Positions 27,601-42,600 of a stretch of 64,000 bases of DNA are shown in pieces. Numbering within the stretch: position 1 is the first letter of the stretch; every line of letters starts with the position of its first letter. Source of the stretch: Hippasteria phrygiana (taxonomy: Eukaryota; Echinodermata; Asteroidea; Valvatida; Goniasteridae); the NCBI GenBank assembly GCA_037893225.1, contig JAZGUH010000225.1, positions 1,302,001 through 1,366,000 of the forward strand. The letters are read 5' to 3'. The notes under the pieces are model-generated. The model searched no databases, was not told the DNA's origin, and was given only the letters and a program-made list of their open reading frames with translations. The translations under genes and the position numbers were made by a program.

Positions 27601-30600
27601 TGGGTTGCAAAGTTGATTAACTCGTCCAAAATTATTTTCAAAATACCTGAAGCCTTTTCAGTTGGGCCCTCCTTTCCTCCACGCTGGAGCACGGCACCAA
27701 CGCTGCTTCCAACAGCCTGCCAACATCTCTCAGTTCTCCCCCGAGCTCCTGGGCCGTCTCCTCAAAGTCTCGACAGTCCAGCAGGCAGGACTCCAGGGCT
27801 TTCTCGGCCTCGTCCAAGGCCTGGTGGAGCCGGCCCAGCTGTTCCTGTCTGGCCAGGGCTTCTTGGCTGATCATCGATTGATGGTCACTGGACAGCAAGG
27901 GAAGGAGCTTCTCCAGTTTGGCGTTTGTGATCGAGAGCTGAGATGCATGCTGGGGGACCGAGTTGGTTTTAAGGTCCTGAAATCAGATGGAAAAAGTGCA
28001 GTTCTTAAATAATTATCCTTCCTACTATTTAAAAAGGTAAAAATCAGTCAAAATTTTCTTCCACCTCCCCTGCTATACTTTTACACAGACATGATCAGAT
28101 TACATGTGGTTTTGTACTATGGCAGGAGGGTCAAAAACAATCACCTTGACTGATTTTGACCCATACAACAACATGGCTCAGAATGTATGTTTGCATAGGA
28201 GGGTTATTTTAATGAACATTGAGATATGTGCAGGCAGAAGAAGTTTCTGTTCAGATACTGTGAGGTGTCTTTTCTTATTTAGGAAGGTACTACTTGACTT
28301 GATTTCTGAAGGCCGGTTCAACGGGTTCATACTCGCTGCGACTGCGTGTGCGCATCCACACATTCAATTGTCGGATAGAGCGTTCATACTTGGCCAAAGT
28401 ACGAACTCGATGTAATGCATGTGCGCATAAGCATACGCCAAATGTTAAATAATTTCAATATGTCCGACTACGCATACGATCAGTGTGTACGCACTTTCAA
28501 AATCTTTTCAAAAGTGCGTGTACACATACAAAACTTGTTTACGCACTGCATGTTCTTTTGCGCACTGAAGACTGCCAAAAATGGAACAGAGAGCTGCGTA
28601 CGCAGTGAATACGCAGCAAGTATAAACCGGCCTTAAGAGCTGAGATGCGTGGTTGGTATTAATCAAACTGAATTGGTTTTAAAGGTCCTGATGCATGCAG
28701 GGAAACAAGAGTTTCTCTTTAGTTACTGTAAAGTGTCTATCTAGGAAGGTACTACTATATATTACTGTACTACTATATATTACTGTACTACTATATATTA
28801 CTGTACAACTATATGTTACTAACACGGCTGTAAACAACTTTGTAATGTGATACAAAGATTTTGATTGGAGTGCACATTTAATCTCTTTCTATGAAACCAC
28901 TGGCTGGGCATTCTCCTAAATCCGACAGAATCCAACGATTTAGGGTTAAGAAAGTGTATCACAAGAGTGCTTCCTTAATCATAACGTTGAGAGTTTGTTA
29001 TATGCACATATCCAACAATGGGTTTGCTCAAGGCACTATATTATTATTACCCCTCCACATCAGGCCCTCAAAGCATTCCTGAAACCATCTCAGTTCCCTG
29101 GAAGTATTAATCCACATACTACTAATTCAACCAACCAAGCAACTCAGCCCATTTACACGTAACCATTTACTTCGGGTGAGAAGCCATTTGTGACAAAGTG
29201 TCTTGCTGAAGGACACAAAAACCAGAATCCTATGGCTGGGCCCAAACTGTAGTTTGATTTATTTGTGTAATTTTTTAAAGATTTGTGTAAATTTTGTTGT
29301 AGTTGTAAGTATTAACCCTCCCTCTCTCGGTGCCAAAATGGAGCCAACTACCCTACCTATCAAAATCGAGTGACAGGTTAAAACACACAAGCAGTTGGAG
29401 AGGAAGGGCTTAGGTTTTTTATAGGTTATGATAGTTATAACAGTAGCAGGGTTAATGTGCATAATCCATCTCATAATTATATTTCTTGTGAATTTCACTG
29501 TACCCAGCTTTAATTAAAAATGTATGCAGGGCCCCCAATGAAAACCAATTTTGTTGGGGCAAAAAAAATGTAATAAATAAATGAACCTACAAACTGTAGA
29601 ATATTCCACACAACTGAGTTTGATGCACTGAATTACTTGGCCCCAGTGTTCAGCATAATCTTCAAACTAAAAACTTATCAAGTGATACCAACAGAGCTGA
29701 TGACTCCCTTCAAAATGTTTAAGACCTCACAGAGTCACAAAAAAACCAACCTTGATGTCATTGAGTCTCCTCTCCAGGGACTCGGGCTCACCCTGAGTGC
29801 TGGCCGAGTTCCTCATCTCATCTTCATCATACTGAATCTCCCCCTCGACCTCTCTGAGCGAGTCTTGGCATCGAAGGAGGAGAGCGTCAGTCAGGGTCTC
29901 ATGAACCTGTAGCCAAATGAAGAACAGCAATAATTAGGGAAATATCTAGAGCCACAAAGATTTCAGAAATAAACTTTTCCAATAGATTCACTGACATGTG
30001 ACATGCGAAAACTAGGCCATGACACCGACTGTATGAACAGACTGAAGGCTAAACCCACTGATAGCTTTATTAGACAGGGTATAAATGTGGTTGGCGATGA
30101 GTTGGGCTCACCGTTACAATCACTTTCACATCTTAGGTCTGTTGCCAATCTTTGTTCTACAGATATTTTCATGGTAAATGTTTCACCGATCTGTCCAACT
30201 TGGTTCCACTAGTTTGGTGTTTGATCGTGAAACTCAGCTTTCCACTTGTTCTCAACCTATACACTCAAGCTATATCTAGATGTAGAATAAAAAGCTACGC
30301 CAACAGCCTTTTCACTCATTCTGTACCTCTATGGAATTCCTTGCATGTTACCATGCATGGTTTGATTTTTTTCTGCTCCAAGAGGAATCTGAATTGACCT
30401 ATCACGGTTCATAGGTATTAGCCAATAGCATCTGTTAAATATCACGTGACATTCTAAATCTTAGGCAAATAAACACTCACAAATATGTGCCTTATTCGAT
30501 AAAACGCAATACCCAGAACACACACCAAATGCAAAGTGTGCAATTCAACTTCTGGCACATACCACTGCACGTAAAACACAATGAAAAAAGTTGCCTCTGA

Positions 30601-33600
30601 CAAAATCCAAGACAACTCTGGTCAGAGATATGGGCGGCAAACGCTTTACGAGCACTTGCATATGCAGTGTGCCGTTATATGCTATATTGCGTGTGCAGCA
30701 GGTTGCAGCAGGGTGCAGCAGGTTGCAGCAGGTTGCAGCAGGTTGCAGCAGGTTGCAGCAGGTTGCAGCAGGTTGCAAAGTTGTATACGAACTATAGGTC
30801 AATTCCTACTTTCTGCTTCTTTGCATCTTTTCACATTTTCACCCCCGTATCTTGAGTGGCTCTAAGCATTTGCATTTGAAAAAAATCCATTCATATCAAT
30901 TTTTATTGAATTCAGCTTACTTGACGATCTCTATGTTCAACTTCAGCAAGCTGCCTGCCCACCCCATCAATATCAGCCTGCAATTGGGCGGCATTCGCCT
31001 TTGGGAATTTCTGCAACAGTATCTGGAGATCATTCACCAAGGCATCCAGCGAGGGTCTAGTGTTGGTTAAATCACTAGACACAGCCTGAAAAGACAAAAA
31101 CATGCGACAAACATTAACCCTAACAATTTTTACTAGTGCCCTCAACCTGTCAAAATCCAACACTGTGCATCATAGCTCCATGTAAAGTAATGGTGCCAAG
31201 GCGCTACAGTACCGAACCCATCAACATTCAACACAACCTGCTGTTGGAGTTTGTAAGGCTTGGGGCAGTTAGGGTTTAATTGGGAATAAGTCATTTCGGT
31301 TAAAAAAAAAAGTATTCACAAAATATATTCCAAACATTGTAGGATAGTGGCACACTATATTTAAAAGGTATGATATAGCAATAGCAGAGCCGATGGCATA
31401 TCTGCAGGCAGTGTTCATGTTTGCGCAATTCAACATATACGTGAAATAACAAACGAGTGAAAGTTTCAGCTCAATCCATAATTATCCGAGTAGCAGGAAA
31501 ATAATGACAAGAAAATAGTTTTAACAGGGATCTTGTGCATGTTTATATTAGCTAATTTCGATTGTTAAAATAAAAATAAGCCAAAGTAATTTTGGATGAA
31601 TTTTCTCAAAGATGACAGCATTTCAGACAAATATGTCTCGGGAGGATTGGTGCTGGTACCATCTGTATAAACAGTAAACTTCAGATTGAAACTAATCAAT
31701 TTGGTTTTTGAGCATTACTAAAGCTGATTTCTTTTTTACTTGTAGCCCGTTGTTTATACTATAAGCAAAGCTTCTCTCTGCTAAACAAATTTGCTCATTA
31801 CCTGACACTCCATGATCTCATCCACGATACCTTCCTCAGGGAGACTCAGGTCAGAGCATCTGGTCAATCGATCATCCAGCTCCTGCAGTCGAGACGCAAG
31901 CTCTTGCAGTCTTGCTCTCAGGTTGTCTCGTTGGCTGCTGAACTCGCCCACGCTGCTCTCAGCATTCAGAGCCAGCTACAATGACAGAATACAACATTTC
32001 ATTGCAGCAGCCTACTAAAAAAAATATTGCTTAGCAAATTTGTCCTGCTAAGCAAAAAGGCATCTGAGAACCATGTAATTTTAGCTGGTAGCCTGGTTTT
32101 TTGTTAAGCAAACATTTTCTAAGCTAAGCGCAATTGTGTCTACCTGCTAAATGAAAGTAGCCACTGCTTTGTGCCAAATTATTAGTTCCGTATGAAACTC
32201 TACGGCTTGAAATAAAGAGATGGTGAAATCAATTTTTTTTTTTCTATCAATGTACGCTGCTTGTCTGGATGACAAAAGAGATGGTCGGGGAATACAGCTA
32301 AATCACCGTCTCAATTTGGTCCCTCTGGACAAAAAGGTTGTCTGTGATAGAATGTGCTTATCTAGGGACAGGAACTTGCCTCCTTATCCTCGAGCCTGAA
32401 CTTTTCTAACCTATATAAAAAATCAAAGACATTCTAACCACTCCACACCTCGCCCCCCCAACAAAAAGAAAGATCATCCCGTAGATGTTACATATGGACC
32501 CCTTTTCAATAAACCAGTTCGGTATCTCGAAGGTCAAAGGTTATTTGGGGAAAAATTCCTGACGTTATGTCACGCCCATTCTGAATCAATTTAACACCTT
32601 TTGTGTTCACTCGCGTGCGTTAGGTCACGCGGGGTCATTCGGGATAAAATGTCATTTCAAGTGCACATGCGCAGTTGAAATACGGAACTGGCCTATTTAT
32701 GTCACTCATTCCATATTGGACAGCCTAGTGTAGTGAGGCAATAAACTGCTTATTCAGATAAATCAGGAAAATTTGGTTGGTAATCCTGTTTTTACCAAGG
32801 GAGACTTTTCATGCTAAGCCAATTATTGTGCTTAACAGCTCCATGAAATTCAGGACCCTGGTCACATGAGTGAAAAGGGTCTAAATATGTCCAGGAGCAT
32901 TCATAAATGTGGCGCTACAGTTATTCTTAAAAAATTTTTTTGATAAATTCAAAGATAACATTAGTCTCAGCTTAAAACATGCGGCTCTTAAATTTTCATC
33001 AACATCACAATTACATAGGCCTGCCTTGATATGACAAAATGCTTGCAGCCCTTTTTTTAAACAATAACAGTTGATATCCATGCATTTCAAAAGCCAAGCT
33101 GATTGGAGCATATCTGAAGCGCACCTGTTTGGCCTGAGTGATGTTTGCCTCCACTCTCTGCACCGCTTCGTCCACCACTGGCATGGCAGCTCCAGGGTTC
33201 ATCGACCTCAACTCCTGCACGGTGGTTGCAAGGAGGGTGAGCTCTGCTTCACGGCTGGAGACATCGGTCTGTGGGTACAAAAACAAAAAGCAAACTAGAA
33301 TCCCTAACTCCATAGATGGTATGAAAAAAATCATATTAAAATTGAAGGATTCAAGACTTTTAAGGTTAAATGATTCAGAAACACCCTGATGAGTGGTCAA
33401 GACGATTTTAAAACTTACTGGAGGGCAGATTCACTCAATTGGGCTCACGTGCAGAGATCTATTTGAGGTTCTTGTCCAGACTATAAACGGGGGTGAGATT
33501 GGCCAAAAATAGAAATTTCACGCAATCCACAAAAAAATCCACAAATAATCCATGAGGACCCCAGATAGTTTGTATTTGCCTAAAGGCACCCCTTAAAATA

Positions 33601-36600
33601 TCTGTTTTTATTCGTCTATATCCACTTTTACAGGTAAAAACACCTTTAGGACAACACCTCAGGAATTCCAGATTGCAAAAGGGATTCTTTAAAAAATCTG
33701 AAATCCAGACAAAAGATCCTGACAAATCTCACCCCTGTATAAAAAAAAGCAATGGGAAGCCGGATTACACATGGGAGTATGATAAACATTGGCAGAGCTG
33801 ACAACATGGTTGCAGGAAGTGTTCATACTCTGTGGGATTCAACATTTACATAAATGAAAGTTTGAGCTCAATCCATCAACAGGCTGTAAGGAAGACTGAA
33901 CAAAATGTCAGGAGAGATCACACTGAGCTTCTCAAAGGAACTAACCTTGAACTGGTCCAGCCTGGCCTTGGCCCTCCCCTCGTCCTCCATCTTGGCCGGT
34001 ACCTGCTCCAACTCAGTCACCTCAGCCCCTAGCCAAGATGCCAGGGCCTCCTCCTGGAGCCGGACTGCATCCCACAGCTCCAGCTGCTTCCTCAGTTTGG
34101 CCTTCCGCTCCTGCAAGACCTCCGAAGAGGATGCCAGAGTGGCTGGGATGGAGACAGCTTCTCGAATGGAAGGAGGCGGGAGCTGCTCTTGGTCATCGGA
34201 AGTGCTCGTCGGTAGGGTGCCGAGGAGAGATGTGAGGTTGTTGGCAAGAGATTCAAGACGCTCGGCTTGGTCTTGCAGGGGTGAGAGTTCCTCACTTGCA
34301 ATCTAAAAGAGGAGTAATTTGTGGGAAAAATAAAAGAATTTTGGCGATTCACAAGACAGGGCAGCATCAAGTAGCTGCATGGCTATTTTTAAACTTCAGT
34401 CACCATCAATAAATGGCCCACATCCCGTCATTTGTGTCCTTGCCCCATGGTTCATTTCGGTTAGCCTTTCTCGGGACATTTCAGTTCATCAATGCATGAA
34501 AAGTATCAAAGCTTGAAAGCAGATGACGTGATCTTGTGAATTATGATAAAGGGAGGGGAATTCAAGCCGAGTTATTGGTAGATTATGGAAGGAGTACTTG
34601 TGCAATTTGCAGTTATTTTGCCTATAAGGGAATGCCAAAACAGAAAACATCAGAACTCCTAGAGATTCCTTTTGTTCAAACCGCATTTGTCCTCGGAGCC
34701 TACAAAAGGAATCTTAAGGAAATGTTAGGAATTGTTAGTTTTTTGCTTGCAATACAACAAGCAAACTTGACTCTTCGTTTTGATAGAGACGATTCTACAT
34801 CCTGATGAATATAGATATTATGTTGGTGATAACTTTGACAGCTCCTATTGAAGTAACGTTTAAAATGCCTGTAACTTAAAAGTAGGTCACAAGACTTGTG
34901 ACGACTCATCCAATTCTTCCACGCACATATAAATTTACAAATAAATTACACGCACTCTTTTGTCAAAACAGCAACACAAAGGTTAGAGTTTATTACCTCA
35001 TGCTGTTGCAGCAACTCTTCAACCTCCTTCCTACTGCTGCATTTAATCGGCTGCTCAGTAAGCATCAACACCTTTCCAACGGCTTCAAGGACAGGTGCTC
35101 TGCACCTGTTAAGCTCCTGCCAAAGATCGACAGCTGCTTTAAGTTTCTTCACTGTAGCTTCAACCCTCTCTTGTACATCATTGGTGTGGTCATCTATGGC
35201 ATCGAGAGAGGCTTGGATGGCATCGTGCTGGGCTGGGTTTAATTCCCGGATGTGCTGCCCGAGTTTGTTGAGATCGTCGATGTTCGGGCTTCTCTTGGCA
35301 AGCTGTGCCTGGCATGCCCGATAGTCCTTCAGACAATCCTGCAGATCCTCTTCACAAGCTATTTCTCTTGCCGCCGCCTTCTTGTCCAGGTCAACACCAA
35401 CACTGTCCAACCATTCTGTCAGAGCTCGCTGCTTCTCCCAAAACTCTTCGATCAATTTTGCCGTCTCCGACAGCTTGTCCCTCTGGAAAGACAACTGCGA
35501 TGCCAGCTCAACATGCTTGCTCTTCATTTTTGACGTCTCTGTCTCGGCCAGCAAGAGGGGCTCTCCTTGAGCACCTTCCCGCATCCTGGGTATCACCTTG
35601 GCCCTCTGAGCCTGACTGTCCAGGTCCGCACTCTTGCCGTGCCACTCTGCCAAGAGAGGTCTCACAGCTGCTAGCTTCTCTGATAGCTTCTCAACTTTAC
35701 CTTCCGATGGGTTAGGTTGATTCAACCCATCAGCTACCTCTCTCAATGCATCAATGACGGACTGTCGGGTCTTGAGGAATTGAAGGAAGAACTGCAGGAC
35801 TCTGGTTCGTGCAGATGCCGTTTCTTGGACGCTGTCTTGCAACATGGATACACCGGTCACCTTGCGGGAGATGGTCAGTTCCTGTGTGGCATCACACTTG
35901 CTGCAGATGGTTTCAACCATGCCAGTCAAATTCTCCACTCTGTTACCCTGTACCCCAATTCTTGCTTGTTGGGCCTGTAAACAAAAATTCACAATTTCCT
36001 CAAAATCAATTAAATGACTTTTCAGACACCCAAACCACAGCCACTATGAGAAAGAATTTGAATCAGAGAAATCCTTTTCAAACTATATGCAAAATAAACA
36101 GAAACCTAAAAACAAGGTAAATTTCTTTTCAGTAGCTTCACACATTACAAAACCTCAGCTTAACATTCATCTTTCTTAACCCCTTGAGTACGGTATTTTA
36201 CGGGAGACATTGGGGTGCCGCGGCGGCTCTGGCAGCCAAGCGAACCGCTACAATGTGTTTGTGCAGTCAAGCGTAACCTATACACAATAATCCAACAATG
36301 GATTGAAACTGCACAAACAGCGGCCAATGGCGTCATCCGGCCTGGTGGCACTGCTTTTTTGGCGCATATTTGCGTCATCCGTACGCAAGGGGTTAGACTA
36401 CTGTAAACATTTTACCCCACCCTAAAGCACCAGTTCTGCATTTCTTAAAGAAAAATTATCTACGAAAAAAAGTGACATCCTTTCCATGTTGCATTGAAAG
36501 GTGTTACAAAAACCTATAATGCTGAAAGCCAGGATCAAGATATGTAACAACTGTGAACCAAGACATTGATCAAAATTCGGCGGCATTAGCAACAAGCAAT

Positions 36601-39600
36601 AGAGCTCAGCTGGTAGAGTGCCTGTGCAGTGTTATAGAGGTCACAGGTTCAGATCCCACTCTTTACCTATTTTACAAACACTATATACTCTGTGATTTCC
36701 CCGAGAGATTATTTTGAAAAAAATCACTCGAGTGAGTTTTTTCAAAATAATCTCTAGGGACAACACTGAGTATACAGTGTTTGTAAAATACGTCGGTGAA
36801 GGGAAAAACCCAATATTGAATAAACTAATTATGGGACCCAAATTTCCATTCTCTAACAATATTTCCTTGTCAGTAATGAAAAAAATCCATTAAAATAATT
36901 TGTCTCAAACTGAATAATACCTCCGCCTTCTTGAGTTTCTCCTCCACCTCATCATCGTACACTTCCATCCACTCTCCGAGGCACCTCTCATCCTCCTGAA
37001 GGTCAGCAGTCAATCTCTCCAGCTCCTGTACAAAATCCTGCCGCTCCTCTAGGGTTCTCTCGACCTCCACCACTCCCTCCAAGAGGGCCGAGGAGACAGA
37101 CGACAGTCTTGTGTCTACATTGCGAAGATCTTCTTGAAGCTTGGCTAGGCCGGGCGGACTGGAGCAGTGATGCTGCAGGAGGGTTTGGTTCAGGGTGCGG
37201 AACCTGTCGACATCAGGCTGTGCTGATTGCTGCTCCATGTGGAGTTCCTGTTTGCAGAGAAACAGTTTTAAGTATAGTAGCTTAACCCTAACGCCTGTAA
37301 TACTTTTACTGCAAAGTCTCCTCAACCTGTCAAAATCCAACGCTGTGCAGTATACCGATGTCACATTCTTTGTACCTAGACACATGAGTGCATCATACCT
37401 CCATGTAAAGTAATGGTGCCGAGGCTCTACAATTTGTAACCAATCAAAATACAACACAACATAGTGTTGGATTTTAGCAGATTTTCGCAAATTTGGGACA
37501 GTCACGGTTAAGGTAAGAGACTCTTAATAATGCCTGTCATAATACACTAGGGTGCCACTCTAATGCAAATCATGGGATCCACAAAACATGCTTAATATTT
37601 ATTGCATTGAGGCTGATCTGTGGTGCTATTTAACAAATGGTAGTAGCGACTGGACAAGCCAAAGTTTTCTGTCCTTTGTATGCTATCTGATGCCTTAATG
37701 TATTAGTGTGGGTTTTTTCACTTTTTTTTTAAACTGTATATTTAATAATATGCTATTATTTTTTCTCTTTTTCTGTGCTGTCTCATTTAAAAAGGTATGA
37801 TACAGCTTTGGTAATGACCAAAACTAAATTGATTAGTTTCAATCTCAAAGTTTACTATTTATAACGATGATACTAGTACCAATCCTGAGAAATATTTCCA
37901 TCTGAAATGCTGTCACTTTTGAAAAAATTGTATCTGAAGACTTCCGAAAACACTTTGGCTTATTTCAAAATACTGTTAAAGCAGAAGAGTTTTTCAGTAT
38001 TTTCTTGCGACTCGGATGGCCGAACAGGTTTGTTTATGTATATGTTAAATCACACAAAGTATGAGTGCTGCCAGGGACTATTTAGTCAGCTCTATCAAAT
38101 TAGTATCAATAATGATTTATACCTTCAATAATTTTGCTGAAATCTTGTTAAATAGTAAAGTTTTTACTGAACTCTCATATCCATTCTGCAAATGGGTCAC
38201 AAAGCATTAATGAAGTAACTGCCCTACCTTCAGAGCAGCGAGTTGCTTCTCCAGCATGCCGGTGCTGCCGGTATATTCCTTGCAGTGTCTCTCCTGCCCC
38301 TCCTCCAAACCCTCCAGTGCCCCGCCCACCCTTCCCTTAGCCTCCTCATACTCCTTCCACACTGCCTCCTTCTCACTCAGGTCACGTCTCAGGTGCTCTG
38401 CTTTCTCCTGGACATTCGTCCAGCGGTCGGTCAGATCTCGGACCTCGGGCTGGACGGACTGGCGGGGGAGCAGATGAGTGGACAGTTCTTGGATGCTGAC
38501 GAGGAGAGGCTGGTACTCCTCCAAGGCTCTGGAGATGACCTGAGGAAAAGGTCATTTAAGGGGATGTGCAAATGTATCAATGACTTTACAACAACCCAAC
38601 TTTTCATTCTGAATCAAGTCATTATTCATCAAGAAACTGCGGGCCTGCTTATCGGCCTGCAATAGTAGTAGTTAATTTCACTTATGTAGGTCCTAACCAG
38701 AATATCATTGTTATTTTTTTTGTTATTTGTATTATCATTTCATCTCTTGTGCTTGCCTTATTTATATTTAAATTCATTTTTGTTTTTTTTGCTGGCTCCA
38801 CCCACTTTTCACTTTGCGTCATTCCATTTGTTTCTATTTTGATTGTTTTACTCGTTGCAAAGACTCATTTGGTATTTCTTTTCCGTATATAATATCCAAT
38901 TAATCTGTTAACTAATAATAACTATTAATGTAATCATCCCTAAGTGCCAAGATCCGTCAGAAAAATGACATTTAAGATTTTGCAAAAAATTCATGCAAAC
39001 TTCTTTGGCAGAATTAAATATTAAACTGATAAACAAAAACTGAAATGTATCAATTTTTTAAATAAACGTTCCTTAAAGATGAAGATTATTAAACTACTTT
39101 TCCTTTTTAATTACCTTCTGGTCAGCAATGAGTTGCTCCACTTCCTCCATCGAGCCGCAGCTCATTCCCCTAGTCTCGTCCACCAGCCGCTGCTCTGTAC
39201 ACTTCAACCAGGGCTTGAGCTGCTGCACCTGGTGCTGATACTGCTGCCACTGGGATGCGCCCTCGGCCAGCTTGGCACTCTGCAGCTTGGCCCTGGAGCA
39301 CAGGGTCTCCCACTGGTTGCAGAGGCTAAGGTGCCGGGCCGTCGGGGCTTGGGTCTCCTTATGGGGCAGGTCCGTCGTCAGGTCTCGTAGGGCATTTTCT
39401 TGGAGTTCCAGGTCTTTGGTCTTGTCAAAGATCTCATCAAATAAAGCCTTCGAATAATATACAATATATTTTGAGAAAAACCCCACTTTATTCGATTTCT
39501 TTTACACAGCATGAATTCCATTATTGGGTAGATCTAGCTTAAGTTGGCCTGGCCATGAGCAGTTTTACCTTAAGAAAACCCGTGTCTTCGTGGAATGACA

Positions 39601-42600
39601 TACATGACTGCAGTTCCAGTGTTTTCCACAGTCAACAAGACCTCCTGAAAAATACTGCAGTACCTCCTGAAAAATATTGCAATCATCTGAAGTTTTTCCC
39701 AACATGCTCTTGAAAAGCACCGAGCAGCAGTGCCAAGTATCATGCCGAGTAGGGACCCTCCAAAATATCCTGAAAATTTTATCGTCCGACATTTATTTAC
39801 CTTGGCTTGTTTGAGTGTCTGCTCAGGCATGTCTTCAATCCTCTCAACCTCATCCAGCTTAGAAGAGGTCTCCTCCAGCCACTCGGAAAACCTGGCCTGG
39901 TCTGCCTCCTGTTTCTTCCATCGCTCCTCCAAACCTCTCAGGCTGTCCAGCATCTTGGCAATCTCATCGCGCAGGGATGCATTCCTGGACTCTAGGCTGT
40001 GGAGGTCATCACGGAGGGCCTGCTTGATGGCATCGTCGCCAGCGGCTGATGTCTGCATCTGGATGTTCTGGTTCCTCAGTGACATCAGCAGCGGTTTCAA
40101 TCTGGCCTGTTCGTCTTGCAGAGCCTTTGTACAAACATTTACAACAGTAGATGGGTCATTAGGGAGACATACTTATATAGAAATATGGTCATTAAAGTAA
40201 ATATTATGAAGAATTTTTTTTTGTCTCGGTCAAAGGGGCCTGTGGGTATAAGGCTGGTGTCACATGAATATTGGACTCCCTGAAAAACCGACTTGTTGGT
40301 TAAACTGCACATACTCAGCTGGCCCCCCTATCTCCAATGAGAAACAGGGCAAGGGTGAGGGTGAAGGGGTTAGGTTATAAGGCCGATGTCACGTGAATAT
40401 CAGACTCCCTGAAAAACCAAATTGCTGGTTATACTGTGCATGCCCAGCAGGTCCCCGTATCCCAAAACAATGAGAAACATAGGGCGAGGGCGAGGGCGAG
40501 GGCGAGGGCGAGGGACGAGGGGCAAGGATTAGGGTGCAAAATAGGGTTAGAGTTAGGATTAGGATTTAGGATAGGGTAAAGATTTAGGCTGGGCTCGGGC
40601 TGCGGGGATGGGGCTGGATTAGAGGTTATGCTATTGTAAAAAATTGTGTTCATTAGAAAAGTGCAATTGTGTTGCAATGCATCATGGGTAAAGAATCGGT
40701 CATTCATGGGAGTGGGATGTTACTCATATGACACCGGCCCCAAAATGTTTTCACCCCCAGAAAGACAAAGTACTAAGATAAGGTTCGGTACCTTAACAGA
40801 GCTTAGCTTTTCCTGTACTGGCTGGAGACCTGCGAGTGGAGTAGCACCGTGAATTTCAGGATCCGCTTTCTTCAGGAAAGACTCCAACTTCTGCTTGTCA
40901 TCCTTATAGGACTGCATCTTTTTCAGGGACTCCTGTTAAGAAAATGAAACACATAAAAACTCAAGCACAGATACACACAGCCTCAGCTGCAGAAAAAAAT
41001 TGGAGTACGGGAGTTGATGTTCTCCTTGAAGCAAGGAATAGCATTGGGGGAAGCATGCATCAGGTAAAGATTCTTTCTTTTTATGATGCAAGTTTGCCCC
41101 AAACAAGACTAAAGGCCACTTGAGGTATGGAGCTAGAAAAAGAATCAAAGATGCAAGAGGTGAGAATTAATATTTCTCTTGAAGCAGGAAATATCCAAAG
41201 ATGAAGGGAAACATGCGTCAGGCAAAGAATTTCATACAGATACAGAACAAGGGAAAAGGCTATTGGCATAGCCTTTCATTCTACATCTATGCACATGGAG
41301 TATATTGGTGGAAACGAGTGAAAAGCCGTGTTTCATGCTCAAACACCAATAACTAGAGGAACCAAGCTGGACAAGCCAGAAGAACATTTACCATGAAAAT
41401 ATCTGTAGAACAGACTGAGAGTAGCAACAGATCTCCGGTGAGAGAGTGATTGTAAGGATGAGCCCAACTCTTCTCCAACCAACTTAGGGGTCTTTGCAAT
41501 AAAAAGTTCGCTTACTGTACGCGAACATTCGCGAAATTCTGTCGTTACTAAGGACCAATCTGTTCGCGAACTTTCGCGACCGATGTTTACTCATGCCTGC
41601 CGAAGTTAATGAGGCGATCTCGCTCGTGTGTATTTGTTATTTTAATTCACCCTATGAATAATGTATAGCTCCGGACGTATCATTATAATATCCGCGAAGT
41701 CAGCGAACTCAGGTGCTCTCTTGTTGAGATTATTATTTTAAAGCCTTGGGAAGTTCATACTTTTATACGCGAAGAATATTCGTTGTGACATTCGTTGGGG
41801 TTCGTTTCGACATTCGTCGGAGTTCGTTTCGACATTCGTTGGAGTTCGTTTTAAGTTGTGTTAAACTTTTGCGAATTTGCAGTGTCGAAAACAAATTCGT
41901 GTTCGCAATCGCGCCGATCGCGAGTATGAATTGGTCTTAATTCAGTAAATAAAAATCTGGTCTGTGCGCGGGAGGAAATACTCAATGATTTGGTAGTAGG
42001 GTCTATGATGAGATCGATTTTAATTACTTCATAATTACTTCTGAATAATAAACAGAAAAATCGGGAAATACCGTACCCAATGAACATTGTGGATACAAAT
42101 GAAATCGACAAAACACGATTGAGGTTTTACGACGTATAAAATGAGCTCTGTTCTTCTTGCGGCTAATGAAGTATGTGTGGGGGTATTTTAAACGTCCTTT
42201 CAGCCTTGGCGGCGATCCAGTGGATATTCCCGTGACGGGAAATGTAAAAAAAAATCTTCTGCAGTGTTCCAGCGGAATAATTCAGTTTACCGTTCATCCC
42301 CGTAAAATTGTTGGTTCTGTACAGGGTTTAGAGATTCAATTGTGTTCTTTTTTTCGATCGGCGCGATTACGAAAACGAATTTATTTTCGTCACGGCAAAT
42401 TCCCAAAAATTTTGTTTCAAATTTTAAAGTATATTTCCGTACAAAGTACTTCCAGATTATATGTGATATTGTATGTATTTTAATATATTTTCGTGGAGTG
42501 AAATGTTTTCGCGTTTTCATTTTTCTTTCAGGATGATTTCGAGATTTTGTTACAGTGTATCGCCCGGCAACACGACTGTACGGACAGGGCCAGGCCAGCA

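Noticed and set aside
30692..30777. CRISPR-like array
   Set aside because: Direct 10-bp tandem units without spacers in a eukaryotic intron.
30581..30865. Cys/Ala/Gln-repeat open frames in the minisatellite
   Set aside because: A 10-bp unit keeps all frames open; the peptide is an artefact of the repeat.
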